Assembly: GCA_022925895.1 (NCBI GenBank)
Contig: JAKSYS010000783.1
Span: 1 to 25,825, forward strand
DNA: 25,825 nt
Reading direction: 5' to 3'
DNA from: Fragilaria crotonensis
Taxonomy: Eukaryota > Bacillariophyta > Fragilariophyceae > Fragilariales > Fragilariaceae
Under the pieces are notes generated by a model. The model was not told the DNA's origin. It saw nothing but the letters and a program-made list of their open reading frames with translations, and did no database searches. A program made the position numbers and the translations under genes. Below, in pieces: positions 11,901 through 20,476 of the stretch. How positions within the stretch are numbered: position 1 is the stretch's first letter; every line of letters starts with the position of its first letter.

Positions 11901-12960
11901 AGTCGGCCCCGCAAGTCAGCATTCGATCGAGAACCGTGGTGACCGTTGTATACGGGTTCGGAGACGCTTCGGGGTCTGGTCTCGGGGCGACGTTCACGTG
12001 CGGAAGTGGATTCAATTTTAGGATCGGTGTTTGGGGCGCAGATGAGGGCCCCGAGTCATCAAACTGGAAAGAATTTACCAATGTGGTTGAAGCCTTGGAA
12101 GACGAAGCGAGGGCCGGAAACCTTGAGGGGTCGGAAGTGTACATGTTCACGGATAATTCGACTGTAGAGTCGTGTGCATCGCGGGGCACATCATCGTCGC
12201 CTAAGCTCTTGGGGCTAGTCATTCGGCTCCAGGATTGATGACCAGGAGTGACGTGAAAATCCACATATTCCACGTCTCGGGTACAAGAATGATTGCTCAG
12301 GGGACTGATGGAGTCTCTCGCGGTTATCTCGGTCAAGGAGTTATGGCGGGAGAGTCGATGGTGGCTCACATCCCCATCCACATTTCCGCAGTGGACAGAT
12401 CAACGAATCTTGTGCCCTGGATTCGAAGCTGGTGCGGCGACGACGCCGTTCTGCTGGACGAGAAGGGTGGTTTGAAGCAGGGCACGGTATCGAAGGATGG
12501 GAAACGGGAAGGGACGGGTTCGAGGCCAAAGCTTGCGAAGGGCCGAGACATACATCTGGTCTCCCCGATAGCGGCTGAGGTCGCTCTCGCAGAACTGAGG
12601 AAGGCAAGGATCAAGCGGCAAACCGACTGTCATATAATCGTGTGCCCCGACTGTGTACAACACAATGGGCAAAGCAACTTTACCGAGCGTCAGACTTCGT
12701 GTTTGAATTGCCTGTTGGTTCCTCTTGCTGGACTAGTTGTATGCACGAACCGTTACTAATGGAATTCTTTTCCCCTTTCTCAGCGTCCGTCCTTGGCAGA
12801 TCAAAGGCACCCCAAAATGTTCGCAGTGGGTCGGGAGTTGCGGAAAGTGCTCGAGGAATCTGAAGTGGGCACACGGGATCTTCTGTGCAAACTTTGGACA
12901 CTCGGTTGTGACCTCTCGACCATGCCAGAGCACATGGTGCGGCAGCTGTTATTCCTTTGA
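8950..12960 (+). CDS. DIRS-type retroelement ORF2, reverse transcriptase/RNase H (frame-broken)
   Basis: Polymerase ORF that copies the element RNA. The frame is open from 8950; the first in-frame ATG is 9208. The N-terminal part holds a conserved-looking segment (AWLWAIRPSDWKDIYILDTD, then RRRPPDTIKHRWFSVSHE). RT motifs: VRVVFDGTSSGLN, motif A MADMDFGEMFHNF (~10900), WTRLFMGMRPSPYLA, and catalytic FVDD at 11303-11314. RNase H follows: GFGDASGSGLG, NWKEF and FTDNS supply the D-E-D set, closing with HVSGTRMIAQGTDGVSRG. A C-terminal tail ends MPEHMVRQLLFL at TGA 12958-12960. Frame breaks are inferred at ~9605-9620, 12233-12237, 12640-12644, the T4 run 12768-12771 and the A4 run 12814-12817; the last four each fit one missing base. 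No substitution-type internal stop interrupts the reconstructed path. No protease or integrase is seen. Confidence 0.85.
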
Positions 12961-12962
12961 TG
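12958..12962 (+). promoter_or_regulatory. ORF2 stop / ORF3 start overlap (TGATG)
   Basis: The TGA ending ORF2 shares its last base with the ATG at 12960-12962 that opens the recombinase ORF. Such an overlap suits termination-coupled reinitiation as the way the downstream ORF is translated. It depends on accepting the shifted frame for the end of ORF2. Confidence 0.4.
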
Positions 12963-14332
12963 AATCGGTCAAGTTCTTTGTGGCCACGGGTGACCTCCCG
13001 CAAGCAGGAAACGGCGACGAGGACAGACTTCTGTCAGGCTGGCTTCCTAAGAAATCCGATGCGGGAAAGTTCTGTCGAGCAAGAGACGGCGATGACCTAT
13101 TGGTGTCGTTCGAGTGCGATACCTGCATCTTTCACAAACTTTACGAGAGGCCGCCAAACAACCAAAATTCCAAGGACATGTTCAGCCTGGCGTGCATACG
13201 CCGAGTGAACCTGGATGCCTTTTGGAGCCGGGCCACCGATACTGTAAAACAAAACACGAGAAAAGTTAGAGAGGGCTTGAAGATTTCAGAGCAACTTGGG
13301 CTAAGCGGACCCTACCTCGCCCCAGGCCCCCTACCGGCGCACGACCACTGCGGATACGAGGTCGCACTTCAGATTGTGGTGTCGTCTCGGGAGGGTGGAA
13401 GGTACGCCACGGATCACAAACAATGGGACACCGTGAGACGTTTTCGCACGTGTTATTCAAACCAGATCAGGGCCGCTCGAGACGCAAACTCAAGTCCGCT
13501 GGTCCTCGCAGACAACAAGGGTTCGGGATACCAACGCCTCGCCATTGATCCTTGCGGGTCGTTGTGGTTCCAAAGGTTTATGTTGGGGTGTTGTAGACGA
13601 ATGGGCCAGGATTGGCGGCCAAATCAAGCCATCGGGATCCAGATTGTTCATTTACTGTTACAACGAGTCGAGGAAAGAGCTCGAGCTGCACCCACCGTGG
13701 AAGAGCGACATACGTGGGTGATGGCAGGCGGTTATTATTGTATCTGTTTCGTGCTTTCTCTGAGGAGTCCAGAAGGACTGATGGCGGACCTCGAGGGACT
13801 CCTCAGGTTTCACGATCCGGCATCGGACGAGGTTGTCGTTCCGCTACTAGGGCGCTTTAAGGGCGAACATCACGCAAAGCAACACCTCCTGATCTCATGC
13901 GCGACTACAGGTTCGGGAATCGAGGTGAAGCTGTGGCTTTCACGTGTGATTGCGGTTCACAAAGCGAAGGGAAGGTCCACTGGACCAGCGTTTGTGGACC
14001 CTCATGGATACCAGTCTTCCACAGCTGACATGAATGCACTCTTTCTTGACGTGCTGACCGACATATACGAGGATCACCCACACTTATTCGGTCGTGACAT
14101 TGTTGACGCCAGTACTCTTGTTGACAAGTACAACGTCTTTCGATCCTTCAGGCGAGGTTCAGAGTCAAGGGCTGTGGCAATGAAAGTCTCGGAAGCCGAC
14201 CGCTATGTCGTAAATCGGTGGAAGAAGAAAGAGGCCGCAGGAACCGGAAAAGTTTCCCATGCCATCGATCAACATTATGTTGACGTCAACATGGTCAAGG
14301 ATTCATTCATTCGGTACACGAATGCCATGTAA
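12960..14332 (+). CDS. DIRS-type retroelement ORF3, tyrosine recombinase
   Basis: Integration enzyme of the element, recombining a circular DNA intermediate into the genome. Start taken as ATG 12960 (MNRSS), overlapping the ORF2 stop; one missing base near 12968 then joins to the long frame that runs to TAA 14330-14332. A Cys pair (FECDTCIFHK) lies near the N-terminus. The recombinase part has the expected catalytic layout: first Arg in SLRSPEG (codon 13763-13765), a Lys/His stretch GRFKGEHHAKQHLL, second Arg box RSFRRGSESRA (~14141-14167), and nucleophile candidate Tyr in DQHYVDVNMV (14276-14278). It ends FIRYTNAM. The fold call rests on these motifs and on following an RT-RNase H ORF. An alternative upstream reading from 12784 in the same frame is Cys-rich, but I treat it as a shadow of ORF2. 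Confidence 0.75.
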
Positions 14333-14544
14333 CTGAAGGCTGTCGAGCTCGTGATTGAGTTCCAAATCTGAAGGATAACCAGAATCGGGACTCTATCAGT
14401 CGACAGGAAGGAGCTTATGCAAGAGCCCTTCACAAGAGTCGGAATGCGTCTATCCGGACTTGTCTCTCGGTGTCGTTTACTTGGCAATCAACGCAAAATT
14501 TTTCCTTGCATAAAAGGCAGGGTCGGGGAGTTCTCTGTGATGGG
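14333..14544. other. 3' non-coding stretch of the retroelement before B1
   Basis: A 212-bp stretch after the recombinase stop with no ORF. It contains CATAAAAGGCAGGG around 14509-14522, which resembles a TATA-type core promoter and lies just upstream of B1 and A2, but nothing confirms transcription from it. Confidence 0.25.
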
Positions 14545-14813
14545 GGGTTTTAGTCTTCGAGATGCAAGACCGCCAGCCCAAAGCCGGTGGCCTTGCATCT
14601 GCGATTGATTTAAGTTGTGTCAAGATCGACCGAAGGAATTCCCGAGATGAAGGAATTGCACTTCGAACAGGTATATCTTCTCTGCCGAACTTACCGCCTT
14701 GGCCGATGACTTTGTTCCGACTAGGCGGAGAGAGACGACAGGACAAAGGAGAACAACCCTTTCAAGACTATGACTTGGTCAATACAAGAAGCCATGCGGA
14801 TACGCATGACCTG
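14545..14813 (+). repeat. Split direct repeat B1
   Basis: 269 bp related to B2 (15573-15807). Shared blocks include GGTTTTAGTCTTCGAGATGC, TATATCTTCTCTGCCGAAC and CTATGACTTGGTCAATACA, separated by several indels of 4 to 12 bases. Identity is visibly much lower than between A1 and A2. Confidence 0.75.
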
Positions 14814-14869
14814 GGGAGGTATCACTACTGTGCACTGACTAATTCGTGCTACTGTGCCCCCATTATGCG

Positions 14870-14900
14870 AGCGACGATGCATCACCCGTGCATCGTCGCT
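14870..14900. repeat. Perfect 12-bp hairpin in the B1-A2 spacer
   Basis: AGCGACGATGCA (14870-14881) and TGCATCGTCGCT (14889-14900) are exact reverse complements around a 7-base loop (TCACCCG). It lies in the 226-bp unique spacer between B1 and A2. It could be a terminator, an RNA-processing structure or a recombination site; the sequence alone does not decide. Confidence 0.7.
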
Positions 14901-15039
14901 TATGAGACACCTGCTGACTGCATCATTGCAGCCGTCTACTCTCTTCCAGACGGCGATGAGTGCGGTCAGTTTCACTAAGATTATTGAGGTTAATAAATTT
15001 TTCTGTGGCCCATTTTCTCGTCGGCAGATTAACTGTAAT

Positions 15040-15525
15040 CCTCTGCGTACCCCCAGGTTAAGTCGGATGACAGTTAAAGCAGAGAGCGAGGAACTGGTAA
15101 CTACGTAAAATTCATTCACCTCTGATATTACGGTTACTAACCAAATTCGCTACTGTACCCAATCAAGCTTCGTGATTCAAAATCATCGACACTGGATTGG
15201 CAGTGTGTTTCAATGTCCAAACTTGACGTTCATCCGGATCGGCCATTTCATCGGAGTTTTATGATCCATCACTCCCACGATCACCTTCACCACATCAGAT
15301 GAGTCCTTGATTGATTGAAGACCGCGGATCACCATGACACCCGATGTAGCTGCCGCTACCGATCCTACAGCCTGGTCACCACGACATCATCTTGACCAGG
15401 TGTCAACAACAGAATGTCTCTTCACGGTGAGAGAGGAATCTCTCTCACAAATCAAGCATCGACTTTCATCCTCGGACCGTTCAGCCAAGGCCTGAAGTCG
15501 TATATTTCTTGAGGAATTTCTTTTC
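15040..15525 (+). repeat. Split direct repeat A2
   Basis: 486-bp copy of A1, starting CCTCTGCGTACCCCCAGG and ending GAGGAATTTCTTTTC. It differs from A1 by one substitution and two A-run length changes (15107-15110 and 15454-15455). Beyond both ends similarity stops abruptly, which defines the repeat limits. Confidence 0.9.
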
Positions 15526-15572
15526 CCCACCCACCATCCCTTTCTTTTCTCTGCTTACGTTGGGCGTATGCA

Positions 15573-15807
15573 GGGTTTTAGTCTTCGAGATGCAAGACCG
15601 CCAGAAAGGGTGGCCTTGCATCTGCGATAATTTACCCAAGCGACCGAAGGAATTTGAGATGAAGTTGGTACAACAACAGGTATATCTTCTCTGCCGAACT
15701 TACCGCCTTGGCCGATGACTTTGCCGACACGAAGATCACGACAGGACAAGGAGAACAACCCTTTCAAGACTATGACTTGGTCAATACAAGAAGATGCGGA
15801 TGACCTG
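15573..15807 (+). repeat. Split direct repeat B2 (3' end of the retroelement)
   Basis: 235 bp related to B1, beginning in GGGTTTTAGTCTTCGAG and last matching at ATGACCTG. After this the sequence is the right half of the interrupted TIR transposon, so B2 marks the 3' end of the retroelement. Confidence 0.75.
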
Positions 15808-16049
15808 AGTGTAGTACAGTTCTCTCCTAACTCTTATTACATTGATGTCATTACCACATCAAACATCGAAGAGCAATAACCGTCAGGACAACTCCGACTG
15901 TCACTCAAATACTGATGAGAGTAGGTTGTTTTGCACCATGCCTGTAGAAATGTACATAGCCTTAAATCAGGACACTTTGGAAGGCCTAAATAAGGACATT
16001 GTCCTGATTTAAGGGTGATTGTCCTGATTTAAAGCGGCCTGAGTATACT

Positions 16050-16737
16050 GGATGCAGCAACGGTGATTTCGCGTAGGAATTTGTCATTCATCGCCAGTCA
16101 CTCGGTCCACGATATCCTTAACTCTACTTATTACCATTGCCTTCACGTTTCCAAAGCGAGATGCGCAAGGGTGACAGATCCGGCACGAAGTCACCCCGTG
16201 AAGTCAAATCTGGCATCAGGCGGTGGATTCCAATCGTCCCATAGGGATTGTGAAGTATTCCAACACGGTGAAATCCAAGTGTGAAATCTCGATCACAAGG
16301 ATTTCAGAGAATGATCCCCCGATTGCAGCCTTCAGCGTGGAATTCTTCGCTCGTGGGTTGAAAGCATGGCCAATGAAACGTATTCGATGATATGGTCTTC
16401 CACTCTGATCACGCACTCTCTACTGGTGTCATCATAAAATCTGATTGATCTTTGGCCGCTCATCGGCATGTAGTGGTATTCTGAAAGTCCCGGAAAGTGT
16501 CGCTAAGCTACTATCAATAGCTTCCCTCCCCATAAGTGGGATCAGGAGCTACTAGGGTAATTCAAATTGACTACCGGTAGATGTGGCCTATCAACTTCGA
16601 ATGCCCATTTCGTAAATGAATGACAGAACAATTTATGGACTACAGTGAATTTCAGATCTTTCGCCTCCATGAACATGCCTGCTTGCGTTGAGCAAATCAA
16701 ATGACAGCGGGCACCTGACAATTTCGTCATCTTCATT
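16050..16737. other. Intergenic, possible decayed coding fragment
   Basis: 688 bp between the mobile block and the SET gene. Only short open frames are found (16216-16416 and 16542-16751, both minus, about 65 residues each). The first, containing RIRFIGHAFNPRAKNSTL, reads like protein, but it has no start context or partner exon and I do not recognise it. The second overlaps the SET gene end. The region probably holds SET gene 3' UTR and relics. Confidence 0.3.
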
Positions 16738-18855
16738 TCACCTGATGGCAAAATGATTATTCAGGACCACACTATTTGAGCATTCGTGGCTGCATGTCAC
16801 CGTCGTGTTCGAAATTGCCGTCACGTTGGGACAAGCAGCCTCAACCACTGTGAGTATCGGAGATGACAGCACGTCGATATCCATGTATCCTTCCTCTTCC
16901 ATTTCCTTCACGACTTCTCTCACTTTTCCTTCTGGCACGCTGTTCTTCCACAGATCAGGAAACAGATGATCAGGAATACGAATGTCATGGCGAAATGCAT
17001 TTGGTTGGAACAAATCGGTGTCGTAGGCTCGATCAAAAAACTTGAAAGCCTCCGGAGGGACACCTGTCACTACCTTGCCGTGGCGAGGAACTCGCCCTCC
17101 ATCCAGCACATACACCCTGTACCAAGTGTAGCCATCATCATCCCGCTCGCGATCCAAAACATCGACCTCCACATACTCAAAGTACCGGCCTTCATTGGCC
17201 AGGTACCTATCAAGAGTTCCCTCATTCCAAAATGCCCACCAGTCGTCGACAGGCCCTGCAAAAGCCTTGGAAAAGTGCAGGCTAACACCCTGGGGGTACG
17301 GACTCGATAGTTGCTCAAACACGGTCTTGATGATGCTCTCGGACGTAATGGGTAGTTGACCAGCTGGCACATAATCGCTGGCACCATCGACAGGAGTCCA
17401 GAGCCGTAGGTGCTGCCGCCAAGCTCTTTCCCATTCGTCCCCGTAGTCTAGGAAGATCTCGTCGTCGATGCCAATATCTCGTATTGCGACCACATTCATG
17501 GCTAATCCAGCGTGATGAGTGTTATGCAACTCGTCGATCGTCTTGTTCAACCAATACGGATTGTGAACGGATCTGGATGGGTCTGCCCATTGCAGCATCA
17601 CGTTAGCCAGCGTCTGATTGTGATTTATATGGCTCGAGAGTGTCCCATAGGGACAGAGTAACATGGTCGATTCCTGATGTCCCATGCAGTAGTTTTCCAG
17701 CAGCTGTGTTTGCACCTTCACCTTCTTGTCCACTTTGCCATCGCGGGACACCTTGAACATATCGAGAATGGACCTGTAAGGCACGTGGATCATTGGAAGA
17801 GGCGCAACGGTCTCGCCGGCCTTGAAACGTCTTCTCGCAAACGCCCCCTCGGCTTGAGGAAGATTGGAAGGCCTCACTGTGATCCAATCTCCGCATTCGC
17901 CATTTTCCTGAAGCCACTCAACGGAAGCGGTGTGGTGACGACGTTTCAAGTCAGTAAGCGTGGTGTTGAGCGCTTCACGTGTTTCGTCCCATGTCTTTGG
18001 TAATGCGAACATGATTCGAGACGTGTCACTCCAAGGGTTCTTCCAGGCAAACGATTCCCAAAGATCCATGAGGACGTGGCTCTTGACCTCAGCTTCTAAA
18101 CGCTTTTCCAATGAAGCGTACCTTGACAAGAATCCGTTGGCTCTGCGTAGGTCGCCTTCTAGGGGAACTGGGCCAATGCCGCTTCTGCTAGTGAACCATT
18201 CATTTCCATCTGATGCGAATGCAAGGATGGTGTGAGATGCTGATGAGATGGGGTCCTAATCAATCCAGAGACAACGGTGCCATCGTCTCAGAAAACACTT
18301 ACATGATGCGAATAATTCTTGTCCAGCCTTGATCGGTTTCAAAGCGAAAGCCGATCGATTCCAGTATGGGGAAATACCTCCAGCACCTGCATCCTTGAAT
18401 CGATGCAGGCCTCCCTCATAAGTTTGAATGGGGTTCCTTTCCTCGACATTAGTGAGGTCCATGAAGCAGTTCACTGCCGCTCCAAATCCAGGCGAGGCGG
18501 CAGAAAGTACTGTTGTTGACAACAAGCCTCCCAGGCCCAAGCCCATTTCATTGCCGTTCCAGGTGTATTCATCCCAAAGCAAGGAACTATTCCCTGCATG
18601 ATGAACGTCGACATCAACAAGGGGGATCACAACATCTCCGGCTGACAGCAGACCCTCGTTCTTGGCAAAATCTTTTCCGGCAAACATCCCCAAACCAGCG
18701 CCTGGGATGGTAGATTTCGCTAACCATACCCCGCACGCAAGGTCATCAATAGAAGCCCTTGTCGAGAGAAGACGGGAGAGACAGAGTGCGACGAACAACC
18801 TTATCGGCACTTTTGTCTTTGAAGCTTTGTCATGTCTCATGGTGCAGGCAGCCAC
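16738..18855 (-). CDS. Double SET-domain protein with N-terminal signal peptide
   Basis: Two exons, 18855-18303 and 18209-16738, joined over a 93-bp GT-AG intron (GTAAGT donor, GCATCAG acceptor); the splice rebuilds ELFASYGNEWF, a classic SET C-terminal motif, and gives 674 codons plus stop with no frame break. Residues 1-35 hold basic residues followed by a hydrophobic run (IRLFVALCLSRLL), so a signal peptide or anchor is likely. SET-1 spans about 40-190 (GVWLAKSTIPGAGLGMFAGK to YGNEWF), but its usual NHS segment reads NCFMDLTN. SET-2 spans about 293-445 (EGAFARRRFKAGE, INHNQTLAN, DEIFLDYGDEWE). SET enzymes transfer methyl groups to protein lysines; SET-2 looks better preserved, so SET-1 may be structural. 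The signal peptide argues against a histone target and for an organelle or secretory location. Substrate unknown. Confidence 0.87.
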
Positions 18856-19561
18856 TGCGATGATAATGTTACAGAATATTTTGAATCACATTCTGGAACG
18901 CCACCAGAAGTGCCAAAAGCTTTTCACAGTTTACAAACGATGATGTGCTCACATAGTTGTCACACCTCGGTATGTAAACACATATATAATTTCATTCTTG
19001 CATGTACAGTATCGTATGCTGTTTATGAAATACATAACAAAAAAAACGAGTTCAACACGTGTCTCTGTCGATCCAGATGTACTGTAGAACCAGTCATATT
19101 CGTCGGAGGCTACCGTTTCACCCTATATAAAAATACATTAAAAATATGCGGTACGTTCCGATGTAAAACGTCGGTATGCATGTGCAATGTGCAGAATACG
19201 GTGATATGCGTTTACACATTCCCAAGACGTGTTTATTAATGACTGTTCAAGAACGAGATGTGTAGAAACGTTTGTACAGTACATCTACAATCTACAAGGT
19301 ATCATACAAGTACCTGGTACCAGGTACTAGCTAGTAGTACTCGGATTATCTTGGAACTCGATACTCCATAGATATAGAGTATACGCTGTATCCTGTAGTG
19401 TATAGTATGCATACGTACTCGGAGTACTACATACTGTGTTGTTGGGACGAATGAACGCAGTAGTGCTAAAACTGTAACCCAATCAAGAAATACAACCATC
19501 AACTGGTAATCTCTGACCGGCACGTCAAGGACAAAACCTAACTCTGGTCTCTGGTGCGATC
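18856..19561. other. Intergenic, AT-rich with GTAC palindromes
   Basis: No supportable gene. Upstream of the SET start at 18855 the sequence is AT-rich, with a TATA-like CTATATAAAAATAC near 19121-19135. From about 19270 to 19440 it becomes dense in GTAC/AGTACT words (for example GGTACCAGGTACTAGC and ACTCGGAGTACTAC). One open frame at 19302-19694 (minus) lies across this and the MITE edge and has no protein-like features. Confidence 0.4.
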
Positions 19562-20055
19562 CACTAGAGACCATTCGGGCATTAATTCGATGTGTCGATC
19601 CAGCCGGCCTAGCGTTATCTGGCCGTTTTACTCTGGCATTTTGTAAGATGACATTTTCATTCTTGACACAAGAGTAGATAACGGTCAAGTCCAATTTTCA
19701 AATCCACATAACTTGACGAATTCTTGCAACAACGATACAATCGTGCACTATGTTCTTCCATGGGTGGCAATCAATGACATAGTGCACGCTTTTATCGTTA
19801 ATCTCATTTTTGACGAAATTCTCACTGACAGCCTTGACCTCGAACCGACAGGAAAATTCCAATCGTGATTTTTTGAGAATCATGAATACTTAACCAATCT
19901 TTTTCAATACTTAGCCAATATTTTTCAATATTCTATCTTCATTTCTACAGTATCAAGATAAAGAATATGCGTTATTCTTTGCATTGGCAGGCGTGAAAAT
20001 ATGACTCATAACCAAAAATTGACACACCGAATTAATCCCCGAATGGTCTCTAGTG
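19562..20055. mobile_element. MITE-like element with ~35-bp terminal inverted repeats
   Basis: 494 bp bounded by inverted repeats starting CACTAGAGACCATTCGGG: 19562-19596 and 20021-20055 match over about 35 bp with two mismatches (one at the base after CGGG, one near TGTGTC). The interior holds a second, imperfect palindrome (AACGATA at 19731-19737 and CGTGCACTATGT at 19742-19753, mirrored at 19777-19799) and a 21-bp tandem pair (19885-19905 and 19906-19926). No transposase is present. The CACTA start recalls CACTA/EnSpm ends, but no target-site duplication is clear, so the superfamily is unassigned. Confidence 0.7.
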
Positions 20056-20476
20056 CAGTGTCACTAACTCCAGTACTGTACTGCTCGGACAAGTGGTGAA
20101 TGTCCCATTCCAGCAGCCACCTCAACACCCAATTCGAATCTCATCAGCTGGCTCTTGACTCCCTACTCCCTTCCCTACCATGGCTCAACTTTGCACACCC
20201 ACAAGTGCATTGATTTTTCTCCGCAGGGATTTACTTGCCATCAAATTCATATCTTGTGGTGTTTCGTTGGAATGCTAGTAGAAGTCTCTTTACTTGAAAT
20301 TGAAAACGCGCACGACTAGTTGTAACGGAGGGAGCCGACATGAGACCCTTGGTAGTCCGTGAGTAGAAATACTCAAGTACGCCAATTCATGAGTACTCCA
20401 CGCGTTGTTACTACTAGATGTACATGGATGGTTAAACGAAAACTTCTAGTTTTTATAATACATTCAATTTCGACTT
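20056..20476. other. Intergenic, no gene seen
   Basis: 421 bp between the MITE and the 3' end of the SNARE gene. It contains CCAGTACTGTACTG (20070-20083) and an AT-rich tail near 20450 that may include SNARE 3' UTR. No open frame with coding character was found. Confidence 0.4.

Larger units (their letters stand above)
6097..15807 (+). mobile_element. DIRS-type (tyrosine recombinase) retrotransposon, about 9.7 kb
   Basis: Order along the plus strand: repeat A1 (6097-6585), ORF1 gag-like (6591-8949), ORF2 reverse transcriptase/RNase H (8950-12960), ORF3 tyrosine recombinase (12960-14332), repeat B1 (14545-14813), a 226-bp unique spacer with a strong hairpin, repeat A2 (15040-15525) and repeat B2 (15573-15807). 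RT, DIRS-like RNase H and a recombinase in place of a DDE integrase, plus A1-B1-A2-B2 split direct repeats, are the hallmarks of the PAT/Ngaro side of the DIRS order. No protease or integrase, and no DNA N6-methyltransferase domain, was recognised. Outer limits are set by the repeats and uncertain by tens of bases. No target-site duplication is apparent, as expected for recombinase-mediated insertion. About ten frame breaks run through the ORFs. Confidence 0.75.
5907..16041. mobile_element. TIR DNA transposon (non-autonomous), split by a retroelement
   Basis: Terminal inverted repeats of 22 bp with two mismatches lie at 5907-5928 (CAGGCCACTTTAAACCAGGA...) and 16020-16041. Both ends abut the identical octamer AGTATACT (5899-5906 and 16042-16049), taken as an 8-bp target-site duplication; because the octamer is its own reverse complement, the exact boundary is less certain. 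Subterminal copies of the TIR core (TTAAAYCAGGACA) recur at 15961-15974 (direct), 16000-16013 and 16020-16034 (inverted), a pattern typical of transposase-binding sites. The outer element is probably only ~0.43 kb (5907-6096 plus 15808-16041), with the DIRS-type element inserted in it. An 8-bp duplication would suit hAT-like families, but no transposase is present, so the superfamily is open. Confidence 0.6.

Noticed and set aside
12739-12783. A 45-bp intron with a TACTAAT branch-like motif and polypyrimidine tract before CAG
   Set aside because: The reading through it (MHEPLLMEFFSPF) is protein-like and continues into RPWQIKGTPK after one added base, so a coding frame break explains it better.
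12797-12957. Cys-rich, zinc-finger-like reading in the frame of the recombinase ORF (CSQWVGSCGKC to WCGSCY)
   Set aside because: The overlapping frame encodes a better-behaved helical sequence ending ORF2 at TGA 12958 with a start codon overlapping it; the Cys richness is probably a shadow of that frame. It also lacks an upstream ATG.
6097-15525. A1 and A2 as LTRs of an ordinary LTR retrotransposon
   Set aside because: They do not start TG and end CA, have no flanking short duplication, no protease or DDE integrase is present, and B2 lies outside A2.
5907-16041. The whole 10-kb TIR block as one autonomous DNA transposon
   Set aside because: Its coding content is RT/RNase H and a tyrosine recombinase with its own repeat set, and no transposase is present; nested insertion is simpler.
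19302-19694. 130-codon minus-strand open frame
   Set aside because: It runs across GTAC palindromes and a MITE end, and its composition is not protein-like.
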